From Chrysophaeum taylorii (lineage: Eukaryota > Sar > Pelagophyceae > Pelagomonadales > Pelagomonadaceae): a stretch of 42,468 nt of DNA. Shown here piece by piece: positions 17,781 through 28,063 of this stretch. Position 1 is the stretch's first letter, and each line of letters opens with the position of its first letter. The stretch lies in assembly GCA_029834535.1 (NCBI GenBank), contig JAQMWT010000175.1, forward strand, positions 1-42,468. Reading direction: 5' to 3'. Both the position numbers and the translations under genes were made by a program. The notes below the pieces were generated by a model. It saw only the letters and a program-made list of their open reading frames with translations. It searched no databases and was not told where the DNA came from.

Positions 17781-18257
17781 ATGTCCTTCGGACAGCTTTC
17801 GATCAACGCGAACGCGCGGGAAAACGAAAAGCCCAAGACCTTGTCGACGCAGGCGCACGCGCAGATCCAGGTCTTCGTCGAGAACGGCGAGCTGCCCGTG
17901 TTCGGCGTGAGCTGGCACCTCCGCCAGAAAGAACTTTCCCTCGTCCTCTTCGCGACTAAGGACGTCCACATCTACCCAGAGGACATCGACGTCGACCTCG
18001 TCGTCACCTACCTCGTGCGCTACGTCATCAGCGGATCGACCTTTCCCCTGAGCGCCAAAACGAATTTCGGACACCCATCGACTTTTACCTCCGCGCCCGA
18101 CCTCGAAGAGTGGCTCAAAGTGAACCTCAAACTTATGACGCAGATGACTCGCCTCTGGAGCGGCCGCGACGACCTCCGCCCCGATGACGGACCCGACCAC
18201 CTCCAGCACCCCAACGCCCTCACGGCCGCCTGGTCCCAGATTATCCCCCGATTCTAA
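17781..18257 (+). CDS. Unrecognised protein of 158 residues
   Basis: An open frame with GC-rich codon use like the host genes. The frame is open from 17745, but ATG 17781 (ACATGTCC, protein start MSFGQLSINANA) is the likelier start because the sequence before it is low in GC and repeat-derived. The protein is soluble-looking, with alternating hydrophobic strands (AQIQVFVENGELPVFGVSWH, LSLVLFATKDVHIYPEDIDV), a mid region DLVVTYLVRYVISG and a helical stretch EEWLKVNLKLMTQMTRLW. No signal peptide or membrane span. I do not recognise a family. Repeat B copies lie on both sides; the second one inserted at its stop codon, so the original end may have been slightly different. Confidence 0.6.
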   Translation: MSFGQLSINANARENEKPKTLSTQAHAQIQVFVENGELPVFGVSWHLRQKELSLVLFATKDVHIYPEDIDVDLVVTYLVRYVISGSTFPLSAKTNFGHPSTFTSAPDLEEWLKVNLKLMTQMTRLWSGRDDLRPDDGPDHLQHPNALTAAWSQIIPRF

Positions 18258-18266
18258 TTAGGTCTT

Positions 18267-18351
18267 TAAAGGTCGACTGCTAAGAGGGGGGATGTGTGTA
18301 TGGCGCATGAAGGATGTGGGTGGCTTTGTGGGGTAGGAAATACCAAAGGTA
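18267..18351 (+). repeat. Short retroposon-like repeat B, copy 2 (truncated)
   Basis: An 85-bp insertion beginning TAAAGGTCGACTGCTAAGAGG, about 85 percent like the first half of the copy at 17501. A perfect 12-bp target-site duplication TAATTAGGTCTT flanks it (18255-18266 and 18352-18363). The duplication includes the TAA stop of the preceding ORF. This copy gives the best evidence that B is a mobile unit. Confidence 0.78.
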
Positions 18352-18363
18352 TAATTAGGTCTT

Positions 18364-19390
18364 CCTCAAAGTACTAAACGCGGCCGAATTCAACGAACAT
18401 CGGGGCGCCTTCTCGACATGCGAACTCCTTTTTCGGATGCAACACCCACGGTGTAACACCGACCAGCGCCATTTTTGAAGGAGAACAATGTTGCTGCCCA
18501 ACTCGAAACCCTTAGAGAAACCACCGAACAACTGCGAGCCGAACCGAGCCGAGCCGAGCCGAGCCGAGCCGAGCCGAGCCGATCCGATCCGATTCGATCC
18601 TCCGGCGCACTGGCAGGCATTCACCCACGTCGTGCCACCACCATTTTTTTTTGTTCAAGTCAAACGCCCGATGGCTCACTCAAGTACCAACAAGTCACGG
18701 ACATGCTGGGATCAGCTGCGAGTCGAATTTCGCGGCGGAAAAACCCCTCAGGCACGCACGCACGCACGTTGAGAGCTTCGCCGATCGATGTGTCACACGC
18801 ATGCCCGCCAACGTGTCCTTGAAACACAACTATCAGGATAACTGGCTCATTTCTTACGGCTCTCTCATATTCTCGATCCCAGACCGACAATACGCTTTTT
18901 CGTCAGACTAGTGGTACCGCGGTTTTTCTGCCTAAAGAGTGAGTCTGAAACCGTCTGCTTCAAAATTGACACGCTTTCTGCGCTGTGGACCACAACTAAG
19001 CGAGCCTAGTTGAATACAGCAATATTCGCGAGATATGAGTGGGAACGTGCGACACCGATGACATGTCGTGTACGTTTCCCAAAAAAGTCAATCACGGGTT
19101 TGCCCGCGCTTCTTGACGGACATTAAGAGCTGCCATAATCAACGACCGCAAGCAATCCTTAAGCCTGGTCCACCTTTTTTTTGACCACGCGACACTTAGG
19201 CGCGCGCCCCCCCCCTCCTTTTTCGCACTCCTTTCACTCGGCATTAAGGTAGGGTCGGATAAAGAGCGCACGCCGGGGCCAAAAATCCCCAAGGACTGGC
19301 AGGCTTTTTTCTCCGTCGTCAAATTGACCTAAAATGATGCCGGTTTTATACAACCGGAGCCAAGTCGGTAGCTCTACGGACATGGAGAAT
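18364..19390. other. Gene-poor region with a GAGCC tandem repeat
   Basis: No gene is supported; the short frames here have unbalanced composition. A pentanucleotide tandem (GAGCC, about 8 units, decaying to GATCC) lies at about 18536-18600. Poly-pyrimidine and poly-T runs occur near 18640 and 19170-19220. A motif TAGGGTCGGATAA at about 19251 matches one end of the MITE-like element at 23372 and may be a solo end. Confidence 0.45.
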
Positions 19391-22255
19391 CATCTACAGG
19401 GGGGTACGGTATTTTGGAACCTCGGGGAAGCAGGGCCCAAGGTGGCTATACTCTGCACGATGCCATCGGCTCCAAATACAACATCCGGCGCATCGGGAAT
19501 GTCCGTGGGCTCAACGACGGTCGTGCGGGTGTTTAGACTGCCCCTTGTGCGCGCTGGGGCCACTTCTACTATTGACCTGGTCTTCCCGCCGAGCGCCCGC
19601 GGGCAACATCGACGTCGAGGCCCGCGAACGCAGCTATGCGACGTCGTGGTGGTCGTCGACGTCCATCGCGCCATCCTCCCCCTCCTCCTATTCGTTGTCC
19701 TCGGACACGAAGCGCCAGGAAGCCGGCTTGGAGCCGTTGAATTCGGGGAAGTTCGCGCAAAGGTGAAACCGTCATCAGGAAACGAAGATCTAACCCAGCC
19801 CGAGTTCTCCTCCTCGGAGTTTTCGTCGGATACCGACTCGATGGCGCCGGATATCCATTAGCAACCCGGATGACATTCCCAGAGAACCTCGGCGCGTGAC
19901 TCAACCAACGCCTCGTCGATCGTCCGTAGCTTGGAGCTGCTGCCACTCGTCGTCCGCGTCCGCTTCCTCGGGTGGCGAGAAGCGCGGCACTCCCCAACCT
20001 CGACCTTGAGCTCGTCAACGCTCAAGTACTGCCTCGCGTCGAGTTCGACACGCTGAGTCGTCGCGGTCCCAAGCACTAGCAGCCGCCGTCGGGGCTGGCT
20101 CATCCGGGACGATTGCCTCGGCGACCGACTTGCGGGAGTTGATCTTGATCTGTTCGTTGACGAACTTGAGGTGCGCCGCGAGGAATTCGACGCCTTGGAA
20201 CCGGCGTGGCCAATCGTCGGGTCCTTGCCCATTGTGTAGGACTTGGGTTTGAGGTCGCCCGTGCCCGCGCCGACGACGTACATAACTCTCGACGTTCGGA
20301 CGTTCGACCGCGCGGCATCGCTCGGGAGCTGCTTAAGTGCCGCGTCGAGTCGCTTCATGACCGTCGAAAGCTTGGTCCTCCCGAAGAGGGCATGCTCGTC
20401 GACGACGACGACAGGTTCTACTTTCGTGGCCTCCAGGGCCTTGGCTCGAGGGCCTTCTCGACGGCAGCGGCGGCGATGATGCTCCATCGCCGCCTCCCGG
20501 CGCGCGGCAGCCTACATCTTGTGGTTCTGTCGACCGCGACGAGCCGCCTGCATCAACGCTCCTTGAACGTCGTCGCTGAGCGTGGCGAGGTGTCCTCCAT
20601 CACCTCGATCAAACGTCGTTCTAGCCTTCGTCGTTGGTGTTCGACCAGCGACCTCTGGTTGACCGCCGCCCGTCGCAACATAGCACATAGTCTGCCCCTC
20701 CCTCCAATGTGCTGCCGTGGCCCCAGAGCGCGTCGAGCATGGTCTTGGTCTCTGGATCGTTGGAGTCAGTCGGAGACTCGAGCCAAGCCCGAACGAACTG
20801 GCCGTCGACGGACAGCTTCGCCGACACAGCCCGGATCTCGAGGCACTGGGGGTATGTGGCGATCTCGGTGTCGAAGGCCACATACTCGGCGGTCGAGACG
20901 AGTTGTGGATTATCCCGGCAGACTCTCTGAAGGAGGCTGGCTGGAGCTCGAGAACCGTCGCAACGTTGGTTCCGTAGCGCTCGAACTCGACGGACGAGGT
21001 GGAGCGCTCGACTCGGGTCGCCGAACCGATAGGCGATCGCCTTGGTCAGAGATCTCGTACGCGCTGAGCGTCCAATTCTCCGTTTTGCCGCTGCGTTTGA
21101 CGCGAACCTGGGTGGTCGCGATCTCTTTGCCGTCGAGCGGCGACGCGTCTGTCGCCGCGTCGACGACGTCACCGTAGCCCAGCGCGAGGGCGACGGTGGC
21201 CTCGTGAAGGAAGGACGCCCATCTCGGAGCGCAGTTCGTTGAGAATAAAGCTTTTGGACGGGAGCTCCATGTCACTCCAGGCCGATGACCGCATCTACGA
21301 ACGAGGCCAGGACCTCGAGGATCTCCGAAGGCGCAACACGCGAGGCGAGCGTTTTCATACATAGTACCCTGAACTTCTTCGATTCCCGCGGCGTGCCGTT
21401 GCCGGATCCCTTGCCGGACGGCTTCCGCGGGATCCACACTTTGGCGTTCTATTTCTCGAGGTAGTGATCCGCTCCCAAAGCCGCTCGAGTTGTCGCGTGG
21501 TCCGAGGGTCCGATTTCTTCAGTCGCTTCCTCGTCCGTGCCTCGGCGGCCGCCGCTGCAGCCTGTCTTGCCGTTTCCTTTGACTGTGCCTTGGTCGCGTT
21601 GAGCTCGCTGGTGGATTGCTGCACATTCGTGGCATCGTGGTCGTGTTGCTTCTCCCTCGCGGCAACTTGGCGCTCGTTCATGACCCAGAGTCGCTCGCTC
21701 CTCCCGACGCGCGGCATCCCAAACCTCGTCCTCGTACTTCCGCGCGGCATCGAGACGACCCGCCTCGGCCATAGCCAACTCCGTCTCGGCATCGAGAGCC
21801 TCGGCGTGGGCCTGGTTCCGCTCGCGCTCGGCTGCGTGTCCTTCTTGCCCCGCCTTGGATGTCTCGAGACTGTTGATGATCTTGTCCTTCTGTGCTAACT
21901 GCGTCCGAAGCAATGGCGAGGATGGGCTGGGCACATCGGACGGACGAGGTTGAAGAGGGAGTCGCGCGCGGCTCAGCGCCTCTATGCGCGCCGAGGGACC
22001 ACTGTTCTCCTTCTCTGCGCTCTCGCGAACGCCGGAAAGGCAAGCATTGACCACCGTCTTATCGACAACGTACGTGACGGCGAGCGTCGAGGTGGTCGTC
22101 CCTGGGTCGTGATGCATCCTCTGAACCACCCCCAACCCCTCATCCACCCTTTGACCGATCGAATAGTCGTGAACGACGCACACCTTGTCGCCTGGCCGAA
22201 TCCGCGTCTTGAGGTGCTTTGTCAGCGTGGATAGCTTGCACCGGAACGCCTTCAC
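19391..22255 (-). pseudogene. Decayed reverse-strand gene of an unrecognised, possibly transposase-like family
   Basis: Read from 22255 downwards, one protein can be followed through several frames. It has an N-terminal barrel-like segment (RIRPGDKVCVVHDYS, EGLGVVQRMHH, STLAVTYVVDK) that resembles a Tudor/chromo-type reader, and a long charged coiled coil (QLAQKDKIINSLETSK, then ARQAAAAAAEARTRKRLKK). Then come ALALGYGDVVDAATDASPLD and KEIATTQVRVKRSGKTENWTL (20.9-21.4 kb), YVAFDTEIATYPQCLEIRA (about 20.8 kb) and a C-terminal part with KVEPVVVVDEHALFGRTKLS (about 20.4 kb) that stops at 19858. Acidic coding-like sequence continues to about 19391. At least four frame changes make it a pseudogene. 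The barrel plus coiled coil plus TDAS-DGKE layout recalls repetitive, uncharacterised algal gene families, but I cannot name the family. Confidence 0.5.
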
Positions 22256-22295
22256 TCTTCTGAATGAGGGTTTTGTTAAACTTAGACTAAGTCAC

Positions 22296-22790
22296 TTAAA
22301 GGCGACGCTAAGATCGCCGACCGCATGGTTGCGATGTAGCACGGTGCCTCATGAATCCTGAGCCTTGCGAGGGCATCCGCCCTCCCGGCGTAGGTTGGCA
22401 CCTATTCGCCTCCCGGGCGGGCCGGTTGGCAGCCGGAACGTTCGCAGTGGGACGGGGTATGGCCGGGGGGCGCAGACGGAAGGTTATCGACGAGTTGGTT
22501 GTCAGTCACATCGCGGTCTCCTCGTCGCATGGCGACAAGCTTGATGATCACTCTCCGCCGACCCACCTTTCGGCGCCCCTCGTCTACAGGCCCGTGATTC
22601 CGGACTGGCTCCTGTCGGTCCGGCCTGGCTCCCATGCTCGGGAGAGGTCTGAAGTTAGTTAGTTAAGAGGGGCGGGGGTGTGCGTGCGCTGCTTGGAGTC
22701 ATGAAGGATGTGCCTGAAGGGCGTAGATGGCTACGCGGGACCTAGTCGGGTCATCGCCGAGCCGCAGAGCAGGCGAAGAGAGGACGGGCC
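22296..22790 (+). repeat. Repeat B, copy 3, split by retroposon A
   Basis: The left part, TAAAGGCGACGCTAAG (22296-22312), and the right part, from 22664 (TAAGAGGGGCGGGGGTG) to about 22790 (GGCGAAGAGAG), match copy 1 once the A copy is removed. This places the A insertion after the B insertion. No duplication is visible around B itself. Confidence 0.6.
22313..22663 (+). repeat. SINE-like retroposon A, copy 3
   Basis: Near-identical to the copies at 5717 and 34293 from ATCGCCGACCGCATGG to GTTAGTTAGT. A TAAG repeated at both junctions (22309-22312, 22664-22667) may be a short target duplication. It carries an open frame of about 100 codons that is also open in the other copies, probably by chance of GC-rich sequence. 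Confidence 0.82.
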
Positions 22791-22911
22791 CCGAACGTAG
22801 GTCGTACGCATGCTGCCTCCGGACATATTTGCGACGAAGTGCAACGTCCTGCTGGGCGCGGGCGGCCTGGGTGGGACTGAATGAGGGTTTCTTGTTTCGT
22901 GTTCGAAACAC

Positions 22912-23320
22912 ACCTAACCCTGCGATCGCTAACCGTATGGTTGCGATGGAGGACGGCGCCTAACACGCTTGCTCCCTGCGGCGGCCGCCCCGGCCGTCCC
23001 GGAGTGAGACGGTGCCTGCTCGCCTCCCGGGCTGGCCGGTTAGCACGCGGAAAGTTCGCGCTGGGATGAGGTTCGCTCAGTTGGGCAGAACGCGACGGAC
23101 AGGTCGTTTGTTCGTGGACCAACACGTTCGCGGCCCGCGACGCTTTTGCACGACTTCGCACAAGACCGCGCGCAGTGGCGGTCCGTCATCAACGAGTCCT
23201 CGTCCCTCGCCTCTGCCCCAACTGCGTGATTTTCCTCTGTGATTCCGGATCGGCTCCTGCCTGTCCGGCCTGGCTCCCATGCTCTGGCTCCCATGCCTCG
23301 GGAGAGGTCTGAAGTTAGTT
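22912..23320 (+). repeat. SINE-like retroposon A, diverged copy
   Basis: Matches the family in blocks: CTAACCGTATGGTTGCGATGG at the start, then CGCCTCCCGGGCTGGCCGGTTAG, then GTGATTCCGGATCGGCTCCTG, and GGGAGAGGTCTGAAGTTAGTT at the end, with about 100 bases of unrelated or strongly changed sequence between blocks. It contains a small internal duplication (GGCTCCCATGC twice near 23272-23300). Clearly older than the other copies, so the family has been active over a long time. Confidence 0.65.
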
Positions 23321-23371
23321 CGAAAATGGTGGCAAGGGCCTAGTTTTAAGCTTTCTAACCGACCATATAAA

Positions 23372-23630
23372 TAGGGTCGGATAAGAAAGTTCGTACGAGC
23401 CGTTAACTATGTTTCAGTTTGTACTAAGACATACTCAACGGATCGCTGAGCTATGTTCATTTGTACTCAAGCAGTATGTGCCGCCACGCCGCGAGATCGT
23501 CGCGATGGAACTAGTCCCCATAGTGAAGTCGGCATCCTTTCGCCCCCTCACGCAAAAAAAGGAAAAAGCCCACGCGTTGTAGGACCCGTCGTTGCGGCGC
23601 GGGCTAGTCTCGTTTTCTTATCCGGCCCTA
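23372..23630. mobile_element. MITE-like element with 17-bp terminal inverted repeats
   Basis: The left end TAGGGTCGGATAAGAAA (23372-23388) pairs with the right end TTTCTTATCCGGCCCTA (23614-23630), 16 of 17 positions. The 259-bp interior has no coding potential. Both ends are TA, so a TA target as in Tc1/mariner-type MITEs is possible, but the duplication cannot be separated from the repeat itself. Confidence 0.45.
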
Positions 23631-23714
23631 GTATAAACTAATTATCTGGGAAGTCTACATTCGTGTTTAGACAGCGTTGTGGCCTTGGCTGCAACTGAAC
23701 AAACAAACAAACAA

Positions 23715-23789
23715 ACTAGCTAAGTAACTTCAGACCTCTCCCGAGCATGAGAGCCAGGCCGGACCGACAGGAGCCAGTCCGGAATTACA
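23715..23789 (-). repeat. SINE-like retroposon A, short 3' fragment
   Basis: About 75 bases matching the tail end of the family in reverse orientation (AACTTCAGACCTCTCCCGAGCATG through CCAGTCCGGAATTACAG). Preceded by an AAAC-type simple repeat (about 23697-23714), which may be its altered tail. Confidence 0.7.
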
Positions 23790-23905
23790 GCAACTGAACT
23801 TCAACGCGAACTTCCACATCTTTTACGGCATCAAGGGGCTCGACCGTCGGCACAACACCGACAAGGAGCGCGAGATAGCGGGAAAAACAATGAGAGAGAG
23901 TCTTT

Positions 23906-24169
23906 GCCAGCATCGACGACCTGGAAAACTTTCCCCGCCATAGCCTCGTGAAGTCCACTCATGTCGCCGGTGAGTACAAAGTTGTCCCCCGCTGTGAAGG
24001 CAATGGTGGCGTCCGCCTAGAACGCGGCACAATCGAGCGCCAACGAGAGTTTGAGCGCTTCAAGCGCAATCGCAAAGCCCATGGCGCCATCGACAGGTTT
24101 GCGCTCTCTGCGGCTGCTGCCAGCGGTCACTTCGTAGACAATGTCGCAGACTTGCGGAAATATACTTGA
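23906..24169 (+). CDS. Small unrecognised ORF, possibly a gene fragment
   Basis: Open after a TGA near 23890 and continuing to a stop at 24167-24169. It reads SIDDLENFPRHSLVKSTHVA, then a basic segment FERFKRNRKAHG, then ending VDNVADLRKYT. There is no good ATG; GTG 23948 is not a credible eukaryotic start. Just upstream, in another frame, is ANFHIFYGIKGLDRR, which slightly recalls a myosin-head strand, but nothing else of a myosin is present. I would treat it as a remnant of unknown origin. Confidence 0.25.
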   Translation, partial: ASIDDLENFPRHSLVKSTHVAGEYKVVPRCEGNGGVRLERGTIERQREFERFKRNRKAHGAIDRFALSAAAASGHFVDNVADLRKYT

Positions 24170-24200
24170 TCCCAGCGCACAAAACGATCAACCGGGGGTA

Positions 24201-24234
24201 GGGAGCGGTCCCTTCGCGACCAAGGGCCGCTCCC
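24201..24234. other. Strong 13-bp hairpin
   Basis: GGGAGCGG-T-CCCTT pairs with AAGGG-CCGCTCCC around a 7-nt loop, with a single bulged T. It lies at the edge of the AT-rich stretch. It could be a structured RNA or a terminator-like element; no function can be assigned. Confidence 0.4.
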
Positions 24235-24239
24235 CGGTC

Positions 24240-27100
24240 CGGCTTGAGTCGCTCACGACTGCCGGGGGTACATAAAGCCCCGAGATTGGGCTCGCTATAT
24301 CGTCGCCAAATCCAGTCATAATGTATAGAGGACATTCTGGCTTGCCTGGAGTCACTCGTGCTTCCCCGGGCAGCCCAAGAGGAACCCCTCGGCGACGTAA
24401 GCAAGAGCCAGACCCAAATCACGCGGTATTATCCGCAAAAATATCCGCAAACATAGGCCTGCTGTTCTGTCGAATTTGCTTTTAGAAGAAGTAAAATCTA
24501 CTGGTTCAATACAATTATTATCCCGCCCTTCTCCGCAGGCATATCCGGTCACATGCGTCGTAACTTATGCGTCCTTTCACGCCAAATGCACGCAAGTAGT
24601 TAGTACATTACGGCAGGCAATCTTCAAGTACTGAGAGCCAGAAAGTAGAACTAGAAAATATGGGAGCTACAAAACTCTCCGTAGGCATATCCGGGCACAT
24701 GCATCGCGATTTCTGCATCCTTTCACGCCAAATGCGCGCAACTAGTAGTACATTGCGGCAAGCAATCTCCAAGTACGGAGAGCCAGACAGTAGAACTAGA
24801 AAGTACGTGAGTTGCAAACCGTAATAACAACGACAACAAGAAGAAGAATAACAATAACAATAAAAACAACAAAAACGAGAAAAAGAAAAAGAACAAGAAC
24901 AATAACTGGCTCTGGGAGGTCCTATCCATACGCAGTATTATATTATTATCGGAACTAGCATTTTCGTTTATTGTAAGCAACTCCCAAGCTCAAGGAGCCT
25001 GAATATAATGTTATGTATTGCAAACAACTCCTAAGCTCGACCTGCCAGAATATAATGCTATGTATTGTAAGCGACTCCTAGGCTCAACGAGCCAGAAAGA
25101 GGTAAAAAATGAGCACCATTACATAGTTAACCCCCCATTCTCCGCAGTCATATCTGGTGGTGCATCTTCCTTGTGATTCATCCTTCACGTAACGTGCACT
25201 TTACTAGTATGTGCATTACGGCGTGTACCCTCCAAGTACTGAGAATCAGAAAGTAGGATTATATACTACTCCGGCTCTTGCGCCTAGGCGTTGCACACAA
25301 TAATATAATAACTAGCATTATTTCCCTTTGTGTAAACACTTCCTATTCGTACATGGCTAGAGTATAACATGCTTTGGCTAGTGAAGAGTAAACCATAAAA
25401 CTGAGCCATGCTCGTTGACTTCAGGGGCGGGTAAGAACGAAAGTTGAGTAATTGTAGAAAGACGTGATTCGCCGATATAAGGTGTGCGCAACTTACCTTC
25501 CATTGAAATTATGGGGTACGGCGAAGCGGGCATTATGTATCGCGCTTTATCAAGACTCTAGAACACGTATAAGTATCATGTATCCTTGCCGCTTCCCAAG
25601 ACTTTCGAACACAAAATAGTCTTGTTTCTGAAAATTAAACATAAACTAAACACAACCTCTGCGCCGGGCGGGTCTTCACTTTCCCCTTACTCGGCGATCA
25701 TCCATTCCGGCACCTTGGACCTGGGACTTTCTTGCTGTATTAATAAACTTAATAGCATTATCCAGGTTATGCAACGAGTATTGGCGGCGACTACGTAGAT
25801 TTGTGATTGCACTCTCTGCTCGGGCAAGATAGACTCAACAGGCAGTTGTGGCCCAAACCTTGACGGAGTCAAATGCTTGTGATCGTGCACAAACTTCTAC
25901 ACATCGTTGACTTTAGAAGGCATTATTTATATGTGTTAAGCAAATAAGCGTGCCGTTTGTAAACATAGAGGTTGCGTTTAACTCTGGGAGCTGCTTGTTG
26001 AACAAGACTACTAATCCTAATACAGCTAGGCAAGCCGTCTGTAAACATAATAATAATTATTGAGCAAGACTACTTATACTAGTTTATGTATATTTGGCGG
26101 GTGCTTACCTCAATAATAATAGATGAATAATAAAAAAAAAAATAGTAATAGCAACAATATTAATTAGTACGCATCCAAGTATTTTGGCTTCGGTGTAGTT
26201 AATGTACCAGTCGTAATAGCAAGTCGTAAAGGGTTTGTCTTTATACAATTATCATAATTATTGTAATTAGTTAATACATCCTTTTAGCAGTGGAAAAGAC
26301 TCTTTGTTTAGACCTCGGCGGAGGCCGTATTGATCACATCGCTTTTTATTTTGAACAGCCGCAGGTATTAATGATTCATTCTTAATCTTCGTGCGCGGGA
26401 GTTGCTTGTCACGAGAGAAGTACATGCAATAGGTCTTTGGGCCTAGGAGTCGCCATGGGACATGTTAAGAAATTGGAATAAATAATTAAAAATGTTCAAT
26501 ATTCTGTAGATTCCTCGTAAAAGTGCCCTGTTTCCGTATCGCAGGTGTTATCGAACGAAGTTACCATTCATCTAACAAGAAGCACGCGCGTACTTGAAAT
26601 AGGCGTGCCGTCACGTTGCACATCTAGGTAGACGCAAGACGACGTCCACTCCCTTTATAGTAGACGTCAAGCTGGGAGCTAGGTTATCGAGGTTAGTAGA
26701 TAGGCTAACTTCTAGGTACGTATCTAGGTAGATGTCTGGGTTGAGACGTCTACTCGGAAGTTGCTTGCACTTTCGGAAGTTGCTTGCTTGCTTTCTCAGG
26801 ATAATCGAGCTTTGCTTTCCAAGGCTAATCGAGCTTGATCTTCGAGGCTAATCGAGCTTGATCTTCGTGTCTACGTGGTGACTTATACTTTCGGAAGTTG
26901 CTCGCTTTTTCCCAGATTATTGAGCAAGATCGTCATGCGCGCCTGTTACGGACCTAGGAATCCCGGCACGTTACCCCGCAACACGCAGGGGGTTCAGCGC
27001 GTTCCCTGACAACGAATATTTCCGTTGCAGATTGCGGGGCAAGGAATCTGAACTTCAGTCCGCGTCGGCTTCAAGTACACACGCACGAATCCGTCACAAA
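24240..27100. repeat. AT-rich gene-free stretch with tandem and dispersed local repeats
   Basis: About 2.9 kb of clearly lower GC than the flanking genes, with no coding region I can support. A unit of about 130 bp occurs three times (about 24534-24668, 24682-24812, 25137-25265), each running from GCATATCCGG to CTGAGAGCCAGAAAGTAG or a variant. A unit of about 48 bp (CAACTCCTAAGCTC then GAATATAATGTTATGTATT) occurs in near-tandem at about 24972-25095. At 26755-26905 there are units CGGAAGTTGCTTGC and AGGCTAATCGAGCTTGATCTT. Simple AAC/AAG and AT tracts are frequent. It could be a decayed non-coding element or an origin- or matrix-type region. Confidence 0.6.
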
Positions 27101-27189
27101 ACAACAAGGTGACATCATCTTTCAAGAAAGTTGAACTTCAGTGAAATGTTTACGCCATCATGCACGAACTCTTGTTCAACTTGAATTGA

Positions 27190-27640
27190 GTGGACCAGCT
27201 GCCTCGAGAGTTGTTGTTTGAGTTGTACTCTCCTGCGACCCGGGCGGCGGCGGCAGCAACGAGAGCCATCGCTTTTCTTGTTTCCGGACAGGCGCGCTCG
27301 TACGAAACCCACCCGGGCCGAATCACGCCACGCGTCGAGTTGCGCGGCCGTTGCGGCGCGAGCGGCCCTTCGACGCACGCGGTGTCGATCGAGCGAGTGA
27401 TAGAGAGCTGCTATCGAGTGCCGGCGGCAGGCTCCGCCCGACGTCCAGCCGGAGCGTCTGGGCGCGTCGCGTCGGCTTGGAGCGCTCCAAGCCGCCGGCG
27501 GAACTCTTCGCCGATTTGTTCTCGCTGACGGGACCCCATCACGGGCGACTACGCGGTACCGTCGAAGAGCGCGTCGTCACGAGAACGAAAGCGCTGGGGT
27601 GCCGCGGCCTTTTCCGACAAAACCTTGAGGTAAGTCCAAC
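27190..27640 (+). other. Possible coding fragment, unrecognised
   Basis: Host-like GC content returns here. One frame reads DQLPRELLFELYSPATRAAA, which weakly resembles the start of an F-box, and a second frame ends GCRGLFRQNLE directly before GTAAGT at about 27630, which would be a good splice donor. The two frames do not join cleanly and no ATG fits. It may be an exon of a diverged gene or a remnant. Confidence 0.2.
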
Positions 27641-28063
27641 GACCAAAGCGTCTTCGCGGACCCAGACTCGCGCGCCAATGAGGTCGAAACCGTCGCCCAA
27701 CCCCGCCCCACGCTGTGTGAGCAGTTGCCATCGTCCGTCGGATATTATTACAAGAAACGCCAAGAATGAAGGCATGCTAGGCTCATATTAGGTCACTACG
27801 GCGCGGCATCGCAAACCGGGTTATCAGCAACCAAGCGCGGACGTCGTCGGGCGCAGTGGTCGCAACTCAAAACACACGATTTTGAGGCTGGAAGTCCCGG
27901 AAAAAGACCCGTCGCCGCGTCCGCTAGCTCTTTGCCTTTCCCTGCAGTCGGCGGCGGTCGCCCTGCGTGCCATCCGAGAGCACCACCGCCGGCGCGCCAG
28001 TCCCGCCCGTCAAAAAACCCGTCGCACCCACCAAGGAGTCGACTCTCAAAACCCTCATCGAGG
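27641..28063. other. Intergenic region before the methyltransferase/GNAT-like gene
   Basis: No gene seen. The frame of the next gene is open upstream to about 27932 but has no ATG before 28064. No TATA box or other clear signal. Confidence 0.4.

Noticed and set aside
19334..19861. A plus-strand ORF of 175 codons
   Set aside because: Its composition changes along its length, and the opposite strand shows the acidic tail expected for the decayed reverse gene. No domain supports the plus frame.
22351..22662. A conserved ORF of about 100 codons in every young copy of retroposon A (MNPEPCEGIRPPGVGWHL)
   Set aside because: The copies are nearly identical DNA, so shared openness says little. The frame is broken in the 34293 copy and no domain is recognisable.
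23790..23880. A myosin-head fragment suggested by ANFHIFYGIKGLDRR
   Set aside because: Only one short strand fits; no P-loop, switch or relay motif is nearby.
24534..25265. Spaced repeats that could suggest a CRISPR array
   Set aside because: The units are long (about 130 bp), imperfect and irregularly spaced, and the genome is eukaryotic.
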